From positions 710,226 through 774,225 of the forward strand of contig JBCAYL010000001.1 of NCBI GenBank assembly GCA_038533575.1: DNA of 64,000 bases, read 5' to 3'. A program made the translations under genes and the position numbers. The DNA comes from Pseudomonadota bacterium (GTDB lineage Bacteria > Pseudomonadota > Alphaproteobacteria > Rhodobacterales > Rhodobacteraceae). The notes under the pieces are model-generated. The model had not been told where the DNA came from. It saw only the letters and a list, made by a program, of their open reading frames with translations, and did no database searches. Below, piece after piece: positions 50,615-63,230 of the stretch (position 1 is its first letter; each line of letters starts with the position of its first letter).

Positions 50615-52342
50615 ATGAAAAAGCTCATCATCACCGCCTCAAGCCTGGCGATCGCGGCCTCGGTCGCGTCCGCGCAGAGCGTGGCGCGGGAAAACACGGT
50701 CATCTTCGACCTCGACCGCACGATCACGGATCCGGAGAACTTCAACTGGTTCACCGACAATTCTGGGGTCCGCCGCCTCGCGGGCGCGCACCAGACGATG
50801 TGGGAGCCGCTCTTCATCCTGAATTATGGCACGGGTGAGCTCGAGCCGTGGCTCGCCACGGGCGCCGAGAGCAACGCGGACTTCACAGAGTGGACCGTGA
50901 CGCTCCGCGATGGCGTGACGTGGTCCGACGGCGAGGCATTCAACGCCGATGACGTCGTATTCACTGTCAACATGGCTGAGAATACCGAGGATTTCTCCGC
51001 CCGCGAAGTGTCCGCGCTCACGAGCCAGGTGGCCTCCGTCGAGAAGGTGGACGACCTCACCGTGCGCTTCACGCTCGAGGGCTCCAATCCGCGCTTCATC
51101 GTGGAAAACTTCGGCGTTCGCATCGCGAACTCCTTCCTCATCATGCCCGAGCATGTGTGGTCGGCGGTGGACGATCCCGCCACCTTCACCTTCTTCCCGC
51201 CCATCGGCACGGGCCCCTATGCCTACAGCTCTGGCGCGTCGAACCGCATGATCTGGGACCGCCGCGACAGCTGGTGGGGCGCAGAGACGGGCTTCATGGA
51301 CATGCCCGCACCCGAGCGTGTCATCTTCCTCGAGAGCGGCGGCGAGGAAAGCCGCGCACAGCTCATCGCGTCGAACCAGCTCGACGCCGCGCAAAACGTC
51401 ACCATCGGCACCTTCGAGGCGATTCAGGCGCAGAACGACGCCGTCATCGCGTGGGTGGACGGCTTCCCCTTCGCGGCCGCCGATCCCTGCGCGCGCCAGC
51501 TCGAGATCAACACCACCGTCGCGCCCTGGGACAACGCCAACATGCGCCGCGCCGTGGCCTCGATCATCGACCGCTCGCAGATCGTGAACGTGGCCTACGA
51601 GGGCACGACGGAAGCGTCGCGGACGATGTTCGCGCAATACGGCTCCATGGCGCCCTTTATCGAAGCTGTGGAGGAGGCGGGCTATGGCCTGCCGGCGCGC
51701 GCAGATGTGGAGGCGGGTCAGGCGCTCATCGAAGCTGAAGGCTGGGTGCGCGACGGCGACTACTACATGAAGGACGGCGAGACGCTTGGCGTCGACATCC
51801 ACGTGAACTCCGCCTCCACGGAATACACCCGCACCATCGACGTGGTCGTCGAGCAGCTGCAGCGCGCCGGGATCGACGCCCGTGCGACGCCCGTGGAAAA
51901 CGGCGTGTTCTGGGGCGAGGTTCTGCCCTTCGGCGCTTACGAGATGTCCTATAGCTGGCTGTCCTGCGGGTCGGTGAACGAGCCATGGGCCTCCATGGGC
52001 CGCTATAACTCGCGCGATGTCGTGCCCGTGGGCGAGCGTTCGCCCGGCTTCAACAACACCTCGCGGTGGGACGGCCCCGCGGCGGATGCCTACACGGCCA
52101 TCGTGGACCAGATCGCCACGAAGCCCCTTGGGGATCCCGAGGTGCCAGGACTGGTGGCGGAAGCCTACCAGTATCTCGATGCCGAGATGCCCTTCATCCC
52201 GCTCGCGCAGGCCTCGAAGCTCATCCCGTTCAACACGACCCATTGGACGGGCTGGCCGACCTCGGAGAACTACTACAACCACCCGTTCTTCTGGTGGGGC
52301 CACACGCACCAGATCATCCACAATCTGGAGCCCGCGGGCTAA
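50615..52342 (+). CDS. ABC transporter substrate-binding protein (family 5, Opp/Dpp type)
   Basis: 575 residues, starting behind GGGAGGAAG. Signal peptide MKKLIITASSLAIAASVASAQ. The SBP_bac_5 fold follows (MWEPLFILNYGTGELEPWLATGAE, then TVTLRDGVTWSDGEAFNADDVVFT). Although this family is named for peptides, many members bind oligosaccharides. The alpha-mannosidase gene in the same operon makes a mannose-containing ligand likely here. It is separated from the first permease gene by about 300 bases filled with palindromic repeats. Confidence 0.9.
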   Translation: MKKLIITASSLAIAASVASAQSVARENTVIFDLDRTITDPENFNWFTDNSGVRRLAGAHQTMWEPLFILNYGTGELEPWLATGAESNADFTEWTVTLRDGVTWSDGEAFNADDVVFTVNMAENTEDFSAREVSALTSQVASVEKVDDLTVRFTLEGSNPRFIVENFGVRIANSFLIMPEHVWSAVDDPATFTFFPPIGTGPYAYSSGASNRMIWDRRDSWWGAETGFMDMPAPERVIFLESGGEESRAQLIASNQLDAAQNVTIGTFEAIQAQNDAVIAWVDGFPFAAADPCARQLEINTTVAPWDNANMRRAVASIIDRSQIVNVAYEGTTEASRTMFAQYGSMAPFIEAVEEAGYGLPARADVEAGQALIEAEGWVRDGDYYMKDGETLGVDIHVNSASTEYTRTIDVVVEQLQRAGIDARATPVENGVFWGEVLPFGAYEMSYSWLSCGSVNEPWASMGRYNSRDVVPVGERSPGFNNTSRWDGPAADAYTAIVDQIATKPLGDPEVPGLVAEAYQYLDAEMPFIPLAQASKLIPFNTTHWTGWPTSENYYNHPFFWWGHTHQIIHNLEPAG

Positions 52343-52355
52343 GAACCTTCACGCC

Positions 52356-52376
52356 GCCCCGGGCCTGACCCGGGGC
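52356..52376 (+). repeat. REP-like palindrome, copy A
   Basis: GCCCCGGG, CCTGA, CCCGGGGC. It lies just after the binding-protein stop and pairs with copy B, about 20 bases further on, to form a long hairpin. Confidence 0.8.
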
Positions 52377-52396
52377 CTCCACCTCTGAGGCGAGAG

Positions 52397-52420
52397 GTCC
52401 CGGGTCAGGCCCGGGGCGTG
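52397..52420 (-). repeat. REP-like palindrome, copy B (inverted)
   Basis: TCCCGGG, TCAGG, CCCGGGGC followed by GTG; the reverse orientation of copy A with flanking matches as well. Confidence 0.8.
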
Positions 52421-52435
52421 ATACGAAAGACGACC

Positions 52436-52457
52436 GTCCCGGACCCCGATCCGGGAC
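52436..52457 (+). repeat. REP-like palindrome, copy C
   Basis: GTCCCGGA, CCCCGA, TCCGGGAC followed by CTC; same orientation as copies A, E and F. Confidence 0.78.
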
Positions 52458-52640
52458 CTCGCGCCGCCTCGAGAGGGCCCGCAAGAGGCCTGGGGCGACC
52501 GTGACACATCACTGCCGCGGGCAGTCCATGCCCGTGATGCCAAGGCACACCCCGCCCGACCGGTGTGCAGACGCTGTGTGTACGACCCCGGGTACGCCGT
52601 GTGCCAGTGCCCATCCGCCGCAACGGAAAGGAGCCCCGCC

Positions 52641-53651
52641 ATGGGACGCATTCCAAGGGATTACCTGATCAACCGTCTGGTGACGCTGGTGCTCACCATT
52701 CTGATCGCCGCGACGATCATATGGATCATCCCGCGGCTTTCGCCGGTCGACCCCGCCGAGATCGCACTGGGGCGCATGGCAGCGGGCGCAGGAACGGTGG
52801 CAAATTCCGAGGAAATCCTCGCGCAGCTCAGGGCACAGATGGGCATCGATCAGCCACTGATCGTTCAGTATTTCAAATACTTGTCGGGCGCTCTTGTTTT
52901 CGATTTCGGGCTGTCGACCGCGGCCTTCCCGACGCCGGTCGCCACGCTCATCCTCAACGCGCTGCCCTGGACACTGGGGCTCATGATCCTGTCGCTCCTG
53001 ATCACCTTCTTCATCGGCAACCTCCTCGGCGCGCTGATGGTCTGGGAGAAATCGCCCAATCTCGTGAAGGTGGCGATCCCGGCGGCGATGGTCTTTACCT
53101 CAATTCCGCCAATCCTTTCCGGGCTTCTCCTCATGTGGATTTTCAGCGCGAAACTGCAGTGGTTTCCGCTCACCGGTGCCTATTCGATCTTCGTGGAGCC
53201 GGGCTGGACATGGACGTTCGTGCAATCCGTCCTCTACCACGGCTTTCTGCCCGCGCTCTCCATCGTCATCGTGACGTTCGGCTTCTGGGCGCTCGGCATG
53301 CGCGGGCTCATGATCACCGTGCAGGGCGAGGACTACGTGACGCTGGCCAAGGCCAAGGGATTGAAGCCGCGGTACATCCTCTACCGCTACATGATTCGCA
53401 ACGCGATCCTCCCGCAAATCACTGCTTTTGCACTGAAAATCGGGCTGCTCATCGCCGGGCAGGTGCTCGTGGAACGCATATTCGCCTATAACGGGATGGG
53501 CAAATTGCTCTACGACGCGATCCTCAACCAGGACTTCCCGGTCATCCAGGGGGTGAGTTACGTCATCATCCTCATGACCGCCGTGAGCGTCTTCCTCGTG
53601 GACCTGCTCTATCCCTTCATCGACCCCCGTATCCGGCATGAGGCTGCGTGA
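52641..53651 (+). CDS. ABC transporter permease (DppB/OppB type)
   Basis: 336 residues from ATG 52641 (AAAGGAG upstream). Six membrane helices; the first helix (LVTLVLTILIAATIIWIIPRL) and long first periplasmic loop are those of the B-type permease of peptide/sugar family-5 transporters. The coupling loop is GEDYVTLAKAKGLKPRYILYRYMIRNAILP. Its stop overlaps the second permease start (TGATG). Confidence 0.9.
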   Translation: MGRIPRDYLINRLVTLVLTILIAATIIWIIPRLSPVDPAEIALGRMAAGAGTVANSEEILAQLRAQMGIDQPLIVQYFKYLSGALVFDFGLSTAAFPTPVATLILNALPWTLGLMILSLLITFFIGNLLGALMVWEKSPNLVKVAIPAAMVFTSIPPILSGLLLMWIFSAKLQWFPLTGAYSIFVEPGWTWTFVQSVLYHGFLPALSIVIVTFGFWALGMRGLMITVQGEDYVTLAKAKGLKPRYILYRYMIRNAILPQITAFALKIGLLIAGQVLVERIFAYNGMGKLLYDAILNQDFPVIQGVSYVIILMTAVSVFLVDLLYPFIDPRIRHEAA

Positions 53652-54607
53652 TGGCTGAGTATTCGACAAACGACGGCGCAGCCGAAGCCGAAACCCCGCT
53701 TACACGTGCTGAAAGAAAGCAGGCGAGGCGGCTGAAAAGGTTCGACAATCCGTGGCTCAATCCGAAGCTCATGTGGGGCGTGGGGCTGCTCCTCGGCATC
53801 ATCGCACTGGGCCTCCTCGGGCGCATTTTCTGGGATCCGGATCTCGTCTTCGTGGGCTCGGGCCTGCCGCGGCAGACGCCCTTCGGCTTCGAGAACATGC
53901 GCGGTCAGGCAGGCACGCTCGCCCACCCGCTGGGCACCGATGGCGGCGGTCGCGATCTTCTCGCGCTCCTCATCATCGGCGCGCCAAACACGCTCTTCGT
54001 GGGGCTTCTGGCCTCGCTCATAGGCATGTCCATCGGCATTTTCCTCGGTTTCTCCGCGGGCTTCCTGGGCGGGCGCACGGATGACACGATCCGTGTCCTC
54101 GCCGACGTGATGATCACGATCCCGCCGCTTCTCATCCTCGTCGTCTTCCAGTCGTCCTTCGGGGACGTCTCGCTCACAATGATGGCGCTCCTCATCGCGG
54201 GCTTCGTCTGGCAATCGCCCACGCGCCTCATCCGCGCGCAGGTGCTCTCGATGAAGCGCTCGGGCTACGTGCAGATGGCGCAGCTCAGCGGTGCGGGCAC
54301 CTTCCACATCATGTTCCGGGAGATGATGCCCAACCTCGTGCCCTATCTCTTCGGCTCCTTCATTGCCTCGGTCACCACTTCCATTGTGACCGCCGTGGGG
54401 CTCGAAGTCCTCGGCCTCGGGCCGCAGCGGATCCCCACGCTGGGTCGCACGATCTACGAGGCCATCAATGCCGGCGCGCTCATCCAGAACCTCTGGTGGT
54501 GGTGGGGCCTGCCCACGCTCCTACTCGCGACGATGTTCATCGGGCTCCTCCTCATCAATCTGGGTCTCGACGAGGTCTCCAACCCGCGCCTGAGGAAGCT
54601 GTCATGA
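53651..54607 (+). CDS. ABC transporter permease (DppC/OppC type)
   Basis: 318 residues. A cytoplasmic N-terminal tail of 35 residues (ETPLTRAERKQARRLKRF) precedes the first helix (LMWGVGLLLGIIALGLLGRI). Then HPLGTDGGGRDLLALLIIGA, the characteristic motif of C-type permeases of this family, and the coupling loop SMKRSGYVQMAQLSGAGTF. It forms the heterodimeric channel with the upstream permease. Confidence 0.9.
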   Translation: MAEYSTNDGAAEAETPLTRAERKQARRLKRFDNPWLNPKLMWGVGLLLGIIALGLLGRIFWDPDLVFVGSGLPRQTPFGFENMRGQAGTLAHPLGTDGGGRDLLALLIIGAPNTLFVGLLASLIGMSIGIFLGFSAGFLGGRTDDTIRVLADVMITIPPLLILVVFQSSFGDVSLTMMALLIAGFVWQSPTRLIRAQVLSMKRSGYVQMAQLSGAGTFHIMFREMMPNLVPYLFGSFIASVTTSIVTAVGLEVLGLGPQRIPTLGRTIYEAINAGALIQNLWWWWGLPTLLLATMFIGLLLINLGLDEVSNPRLRKLS

Positions 54608-54624
54608 GGGCGGCCTCAAAGCGG

Positions 54625-54651
54625 GAGGCCCCGGGTCAAGCCCGGGGCGTG
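54625..54651 (-). repeat. REP-like palindrome, copy D (inverted)
   Basis: GGCCCCGGG, TCAAG, CCCGGGGC followed by GTG. With copy E it fills the 100-base gap between the second permease and the ATPase gene. Confidence 0.8.
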
Positions 54652-54666
54652 AAGCGCGACACACCC

Positions 54667-54687
54667 GTCCCGGGCCTGACCCGGGAC
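54667..54687 (+). repeat. REP-like palindrome, copy E
   Basis: GTCCCGGG, CCTGA, CCCGGGAC followed by CTC; inverted relative to copy D, 15 bases away. Confidence 0.8.
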
Positions 54688-54707
54688 CTCCGCCGTGGGA
54701 AAAGACC

Positions 54708-56432
54708 ATGACCGACAAACCCGTCCTGACCCTGAAAGACCTCTCCATCGAGTTTCCGACGCCCAAGGGCGTCGTGCAGGCGGTGAAGGGCCTCAACCTG
54801 ACGATCGAGAAGGGGCGCCGCGTGGGCTTCATCGGCGAGTCCGGGTCGGGAAAGACCACGACCGCGCTCGCCGTCATGCAGATGCTCGCCGAACCGGGGC
54901 GCGTCTCCTCCGGCTCCATCGACCTCGCCGGTACCGACATGCTGGCCCTTGGCGAGGAAGACATGCGCCGCGCGCGGCTTTCGGCGGTGGCCTACATTCC
55001 CCAGGGGGCCATGAACTCGCTCAATCCCGTCATGCGTGTCGAGCCGCAGATGTGGGATGCGATCATCGCCCACGAGGGCAATCTGCCCCGGGCAGAGCTG
55101 CAGAAACGCTCGGACGCCGCGCTCGTCTCGGTGGGTCTGCCCGAACATGCGGGACAGCTCTTCCCGCACGAGCTCTCCGGCGGCATGAAGCAGCGCGTCT
55201 GCATCGCCATGGGCCTCATCCTCAACCCGGATCTCATCATCGCCGACGAGCCCACTTCCGCGCTCGACGTCGTCACCCAGCGGCAGGTTATGCAGACCCT
55301 GAAGGACATCCAGGCCGAGATCGGCTCGGGCCTCATCCTCATCGGGCACGACATGGGGCTCATGGCGCAGTCGGTGGATGAGTTGGCCGTGCTGAAGGAT
55401 GGCGAACTCGTGGAGCACGGCACCGTCCAGCAGATCATCGAGGCCCCGAAGCATCCCTACACGCAGGATCTCATCTCTTCCGTGCCGCTCGTGGGCGGCG
55501 ACAGCTTCCTCAACCCGGACCGCAACGCGCCAGCGGCGCAGCGCAGCTCGAAGGAGCCGCTCCTGCGCTTCGAGAACGTGCGCAAGGATTACGGCACCGT
55601 CACCGCGCTCCATCCGATGTCCTTCACGCTCGAAGGGGACACGCCTCAGATCATCTCCATCGTGGGGCAATCGGGCTCGGGCAAATCGACCATGGGCTCG
55701 ATCATGCTGGGCTTCAATCCGCCGAGCGAGGGCCGCGTGCTCTACGAGGGGCAGGACGTGGCGCGCATGAACGCCGCCCAGAGCCTCGCGTTCCGCAAGA
55801 ATGTGCAGGCGGTGTTCCAGGACCCTTACGCTTGCTTCAACCCGTTCTACCGGGTCAATCACGCGCTGAAGTTCCCCTACAAGCAGTTCGGGCTCGCCAC
55901 CTCGGAGGCCGCCACGCAAAAGGCGATGGAGGAGGCCTGCGCCGCCGTGGGGCTCGACCCCGATCTGGTCCTCTCGCGCTATCCCCACCAGCTCTCGGGC
56001 GGGCAGCGGCAGCGCCTCATCGTGGCCCGCGCGCTGATGCTTTCGCCGAAGCTGCTCATCGCCGATGAGCCCGTGAGCATGGTCGATGCGTCGCTCCGCG
56101 CCACGATCCTGTCCAACATCTACGACCTGAAGGACAAGTACGGGATCTCGATCCTCTACATCACGCACGACCTCGCCACGGCCTACCACGTGTCCGACTA
56201 CGTGATGGTCCTCTTCAAAGGGCATGTCGTCGAAGCCGGGCCACCGCGGGAAGTGATCGGCGCGCCCCAGCACCCCTACACGCAGCTCCTCATCGACTCG
56301 ATCCCGTGGCCCGATCTCCAGCGCAGCTGGGGCTCCGAAGGTTGGGACCCAGATTCCATGCGCGACGAAGCCGAGCGCGCGCCCAGCGTCATGCGCGGTG
56401 GCATCGCGGGCTTCGAGCTCGTGACCGGCTAG
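54708..56432 (+). CDS. ABC transporter ATP-binding protein, two fused ATPase domains (DppD-DppF type)
   Basis: 574 residues holding two complete ATPase domains. Domain 1: GESGSGKTT (about 44-52), LSGGMKQRVCIAMGL, LIIADEPTSALD. Domain 2, from about 285: GQSGSGKST, LSGGQRQRLIVARALM, LLIADEPVSMVDAS. In classical Opp/Dpp systems these are separate proteins D and F; here one gene supplies both. The second Walker B has VSMVDA where TSALD is usual, a sign of asymmetric sites. It drives import through the two permeases upstream. Confidence 0.92.
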   Translation: MTDKPVLTLKDLSIEFPTPKGVVQAVKGLNLTIEKGRRVGFIGESGSGKTTTALAVMQMLAEPGRVSSGSIDLAGTDMLALGEEDMRRARLSAVAYIPQGAMNSLNPVMRVEPQMWDAIIAHEGNLPRAELQKRSDAALVSVGLPEHAGQLFPHELSGGMKQRVCIAMGLILNPDLIIADEPTSALDVVTQRQVMQTLKDIQAEIGSGLILIGHDMGLMAQSVDELAVLKDGELVEHGTVQQIIEAPKHPYTQDLISSVPLVGGDSFLNPDRNAPAAQRSSKEPLLRFENVRKDYGTVTALHPMSFTLEGDTPQIISIVGQSGSGKSTMGSIMLGFNPPSEGRVLYEGQDVARMNAAQSLAFRKNVQAVFQDPYACFNPFYRVNHALKFPYKQFGLATSEAATQKAMEEACAAVGLDPDLVLSRYPHQLSGGQRQRLIVARALMLSPKLLIADEPVSMVDASLRATILSNIYDLKDKYGISILYITHDLATAYHVSDYVMVLFKGHVVEAGPPREVIGAPQHPYTQLLIDSIPWPDLQRSWGSEGWDPDSMRDEAERAPSVMRGGIAGFELVTG

Positions 56433-56436
56433 TGGG

Positions 56437-59400
56437 ATGGACGATCTGCAGGATCATGCGCTGGAGAAGGACCGTCGTCAGAGGGCCCTGCACCGTCTTC
56501 GGCTGACACGCGAGAAGCTCGGGGCGCGCCTCGCGCTCATTGCGCCTATGGTCTTTCGCAAGCGCCGCGCGCTGCCGCCATTTCTCTTCAAGGAGCTGCC
56601 GGGACCCGAGGTGAACGCGGACCTCGCGCAGGCCCCGTCCGGCTGGCCGGAGATCCCGCATCACAGCTACTGGGGCCGGGCAAAGCTCGATTTTCTGTTA
56701 AAGACCCGCGTGGCCGTCCCGCCGGACTGGGACAAGCGCCACCTCGCGCTTCACCTGCCGCTGGGGGCCTTGGGCGACATCTTCAATCATCCCGAGGCGA
56801 TGGTCTATCTCGGGGAAACGCCGCTCGGCAGCGCGGACCGCTATCACCATACCCTGCCGCTCCCAGAGGAGGCGACGGGCGAGCATGTCCTGACGCTCCA
56901 TGGCTGGACGGGCCTTGCGGGGTGGCCGCCTGACCCCGACAGCCGCGCGCAGCTCTACATGGGCGCGCCCGCGCTCGTGGAGCGCTGCCCCGACACGCTC
57001 GATTTCATCCGGCTCGCGCATGCCGTCCACGATGCCGCCACACATACCGACAATCCGGAGCTCATCTCCGCGCTCGACGCCGCCTTCAACGTCCTCGACA
57101 CCCGCGACCCCCTGGGCGAGGCCTTCTACGCGTCCGTGCCCGGCGCGCTCGTCACCCTGCGCGGCGCTCTCATGGAGGCGGGCGACCCGCTCGACGTGAC
57201 GCTTCACGGGGTGGGGCACGCGCATATGGACGTGGCCTATCTCTGGACGATCGACCAGATCCGCCTGAAAAACCAGCGCACCTATTCGAATGTCCTGCGC
57301 CTGATGGAGGCCGATGACGGCTACACCTTCTCCCATTCCCAGCCCGCGCTCTACGAAATGACGAAGCACGACTTCCCCGATATCTACAGCGGGATCCGCG
57401 CCCGCGTGGCCGAGGGTCGGTGGGAGGTCATGGGCGGCATGTGGGTGGAGCCCGATCTGAACATTCCAGGGCCCGAGGCGCTGGTGCGGCAGCTCATTCT
57501 CGGGCGCGAGTTTTTCCGTGAGGAGTTCGGGGAGGTCGAGACGAATGTCCTCTGGCTGCCCGATACGTTCGGCTTCCCAGGCCAGATCCCGCAGCTCATG
57601 AAGATGGCCGGGCTCGACTGGTTCGTGACAAACAAGCTCAACTGGAACCAGATCAATCGCGTGCCCTGGGCCTCGCATCACTGGGAGGGGATCGACGGGA
57701 CCCGTGTCTTGGCGCACATCCTCACGACGCCCCGTGCTGTGCAATACCTGCCGTTCCCGACGAATTACAAAAGCGATCTGAGCGCTTCGGAAGTGCGCGG
57801 GACGTGGTCCAACGCCCACGGCGCGGCGAAGGACCACCTGCCCATCTGCTACGGCTATGGCGACGGGGGCGGGGGGCCGACGGAGGATCTCCTCGCCAAG
57901 GCCGACGCCTATCGCGGGATGCCCGGGATGCCGCGCCTTCGCATGTCCACCGTGCGGGACGCGCTCGCGGGCCTCGCGCCCCTCGTGCCGGAGGAGCAGC
58001 TCTGGACGGGCGAGCATTACATGGAGGGGCACAGGGGCGTCTACACCTCGCAGGGCTGGATCAAGCGCGCGAACCGCAAGGCGGAATGGGCGCTCCATGA
58101 GGCGGAAGCCATGGCCGCCATGCTGGGGCAGGGGATCGAACTCAAGGAGGAGTGGAAGACGCTCTGCCTGCACCAGTTCCACGACATCCTGACCGGCACC
58201 TCCATCACCGAGGTCTTCGACGAGGCGAAGGAGACATTTGCAAACCTCCGCCGTGAGATAGAGGACAAGGCCTCGGCATTGCTGGCGCCTGGCGGCGCGC
58301 CGGTGGCGATCAACACTGCGCCGACACGCGGGCCCCGCGTCGCCTTCGTGGAGGGGGATGCGGAAATCCATGCCGCGCAGAAGGTCAGCGGCGGCGCGCT
58401 CTGCTGGTTCTCGGATCTTCCCGGCTATTCCGCGCGGGCCGTCTCCACCGCCCAGACCCCGCCCCATGCTGCGCGGGCCTCCGTGGGCTCGACGCATGCG
58501 TGGCTCGATAACGGCATCCTGCGGGTGAAGGTACTCCCGAACGGCCATTTGGCCGAGGTCACGGACCTCGCCACCGGCTGGCAGGCGCTCGCCGAAGGCG
58601 AGCACGGCAATCGCCTCGTGGCGTTCGAGGATCGGCCCATCTGCTGGGATGCCTGGGACATCGATCCATACTTCGAGGACAATCAGGAAGAGGTCACGAA
58701 CGCCCGGCAATTCGAGGTCGTGGAGAATGGACCGGTCCGCGCTGCCGTGCGCGTGACCCATCTCTGGCGGGGCTGCGAGATCGTGCAGACGATCCGCCTC
58801 ACGGCGGGCTCGCGCCGCGTCGATTTTGAAACTGAAATCGACTGGCGTGTGAGCCACATCCTCCTGAAGGTGGCGTTTCCCGTCAGCATCGAGGCGAATA
58901 ACGCGCTCTACGACATTCAATGGGGCGCGATCCGCCGCGCGACGTCCCGGACATCGGACTTCGATGCTGCGCGGTTCGAAGTGCCTGCGCAGAAATGGGC
59001 CTTGCTCGAGGACGGCAAGCGCGGTGCCGCGCTTCTGAATGATTGCAAGTACGGGCACGATATCCACGGCCACGTGATGCGCCTGTCCTTGATCAAGTCA
59101 GCCACGTCGCCGGACCCCGTGGCAGACCAGGGGCGGCACCATTTCACCTATGCGTTCTACGCCAGCCCGGAGCTTGAACGGGCCGAACTCGACCACGTGG
59201 CCTACGATCTCAACGCGCCGCTCCGCGTGGCGCAGGGCCCGGAGGTCTTGCCACTGATCGAGGTGCCCGCGGGCCTGATCGTGGAGACAGTGCGCCCCGT
59301 GGACGGCGAGGTTGAATTCCGGCTGTTTGAAGCCCGCGGAGAGAACGTGGAGCCGAGGGTGCGCTTCAACACGCCGCCCAAGAACCTGAGAACTTGCGAT

Positions 59401-59496
59401 ATTTTCGGTGTCACGCAGGAAAAGCTGGAGCCCGCGCAAGAGATCGTGCTGCAGCTGAGACCCGCGCAGATCCTCACGCTCCGCGCGGCCTTCTAG
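56437..59496 (+). CDS. Alpha-mannosidase, glycoside hydrolase family 38
   Basis: 1019 residues, no signal peptide, so it works in the cytoplasm on imported substrate. An N-terminal helical and beta region (1-250) precedes the GH38 catalytic domain. That domain has the zinc-binding GHAHMDVAYLW (about 257-267), LWLPDTFGFPGQIPQLMK with the catalytic nucleophile Asp near 375, a second metal/active-site Asp region, and LHQFHDILTGTSI near 580 (zinc His). The C-terminal part is the all-beta GH38 C-domain. It is the last gene of the operon and removes mannose from the non-reducing end of alpha-mannosides. Confidence 0.93.
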   Translation: MDDLQDHALEKDRRQRALHRLRLTREKLGARLALIAPMVFRKRRALPPFLFKELPGPEVNADLAQAPSGWPEIPHHSYWGRAKLDFLLKTRVAVPPDWDKRHLALHLPLGALGDIFNHPEAMVYLGETPLGSADRYHHTLPLPEEATGEHVLTLHGWTGLAGWPPDPDSRAQLYMGAPALVERCPDTLDFIRLAHAVHDAATHTDNPELISALDAAFNVLDTRDPLGEAFYASVPGALVTLRGALMEAGDPLDVTLHGVGHAHMDVAYLWTIDQIRLKNQRTYSNVLRLMEADDGYTFSHSQPALYEMTKHDFPDIYSGIRARVAEGRWEVMGGMWVEPDLNIPGPEALVRQLILGREFFREEFGEVETNVLWLPDTFGFPGQIPQLMKMAGLDWFVTNKLNWNQINRVPWASHHWEGIDGTRVLAHILTTPRAVQYLPFPTNYKSDLSASEVRGTWSNAHGAAKDHLPICYGYGDGGGGPTEDLLAKADAYRGMPGMPRLRMSTVRDALAGLAPLVPEEQLWTGEHYMEGHRGVYTSQGWIKRANRKAEWALHEAEAMAAMLGQGIELKEEWKTLCLHQFHDILTGTSITEVFDEAKETFANLRREIEDKASALLAPGGAPVAINTAPTRGPRVAFVEGDAEIHAAQKVSGGALCWFSDLPGYSARAVSTAQTPPHAARASVGSTHAWLDNGILRVKVLPNGHLAEVTDLATGWQALAEGEHGNRLVAFEDRPICWDAWDIDPYFEDNQEEVTNARQFEVVENGPVRAAVRVTHLWRGCEIVQTIRLTAGSRRVDFETEIDWRVSHILLKVAFPVSIEANNALYDIQWGAIRRATSRTSDFDAARFEVPAQKWALLEDGKRGAALLNDCKYGHDIHGHVMRLSLIKSATSPDPVADQGRHHFTYAFYASPELERAELDHVAYDLNAPLRVAQGPEVLPLIEVPAGLIVETVRPVDGEVEFRLFEARGENVEPRVRFNTPPKNLRTCDIFGVTQEKLEPAQEIVLQLRPAQILTLRAAF

Positions 59497-59500
59497 CCCC

Positions 59501-63226
<3,726 letters not shown>

Positions 63227-63230
<4 letters not shown>

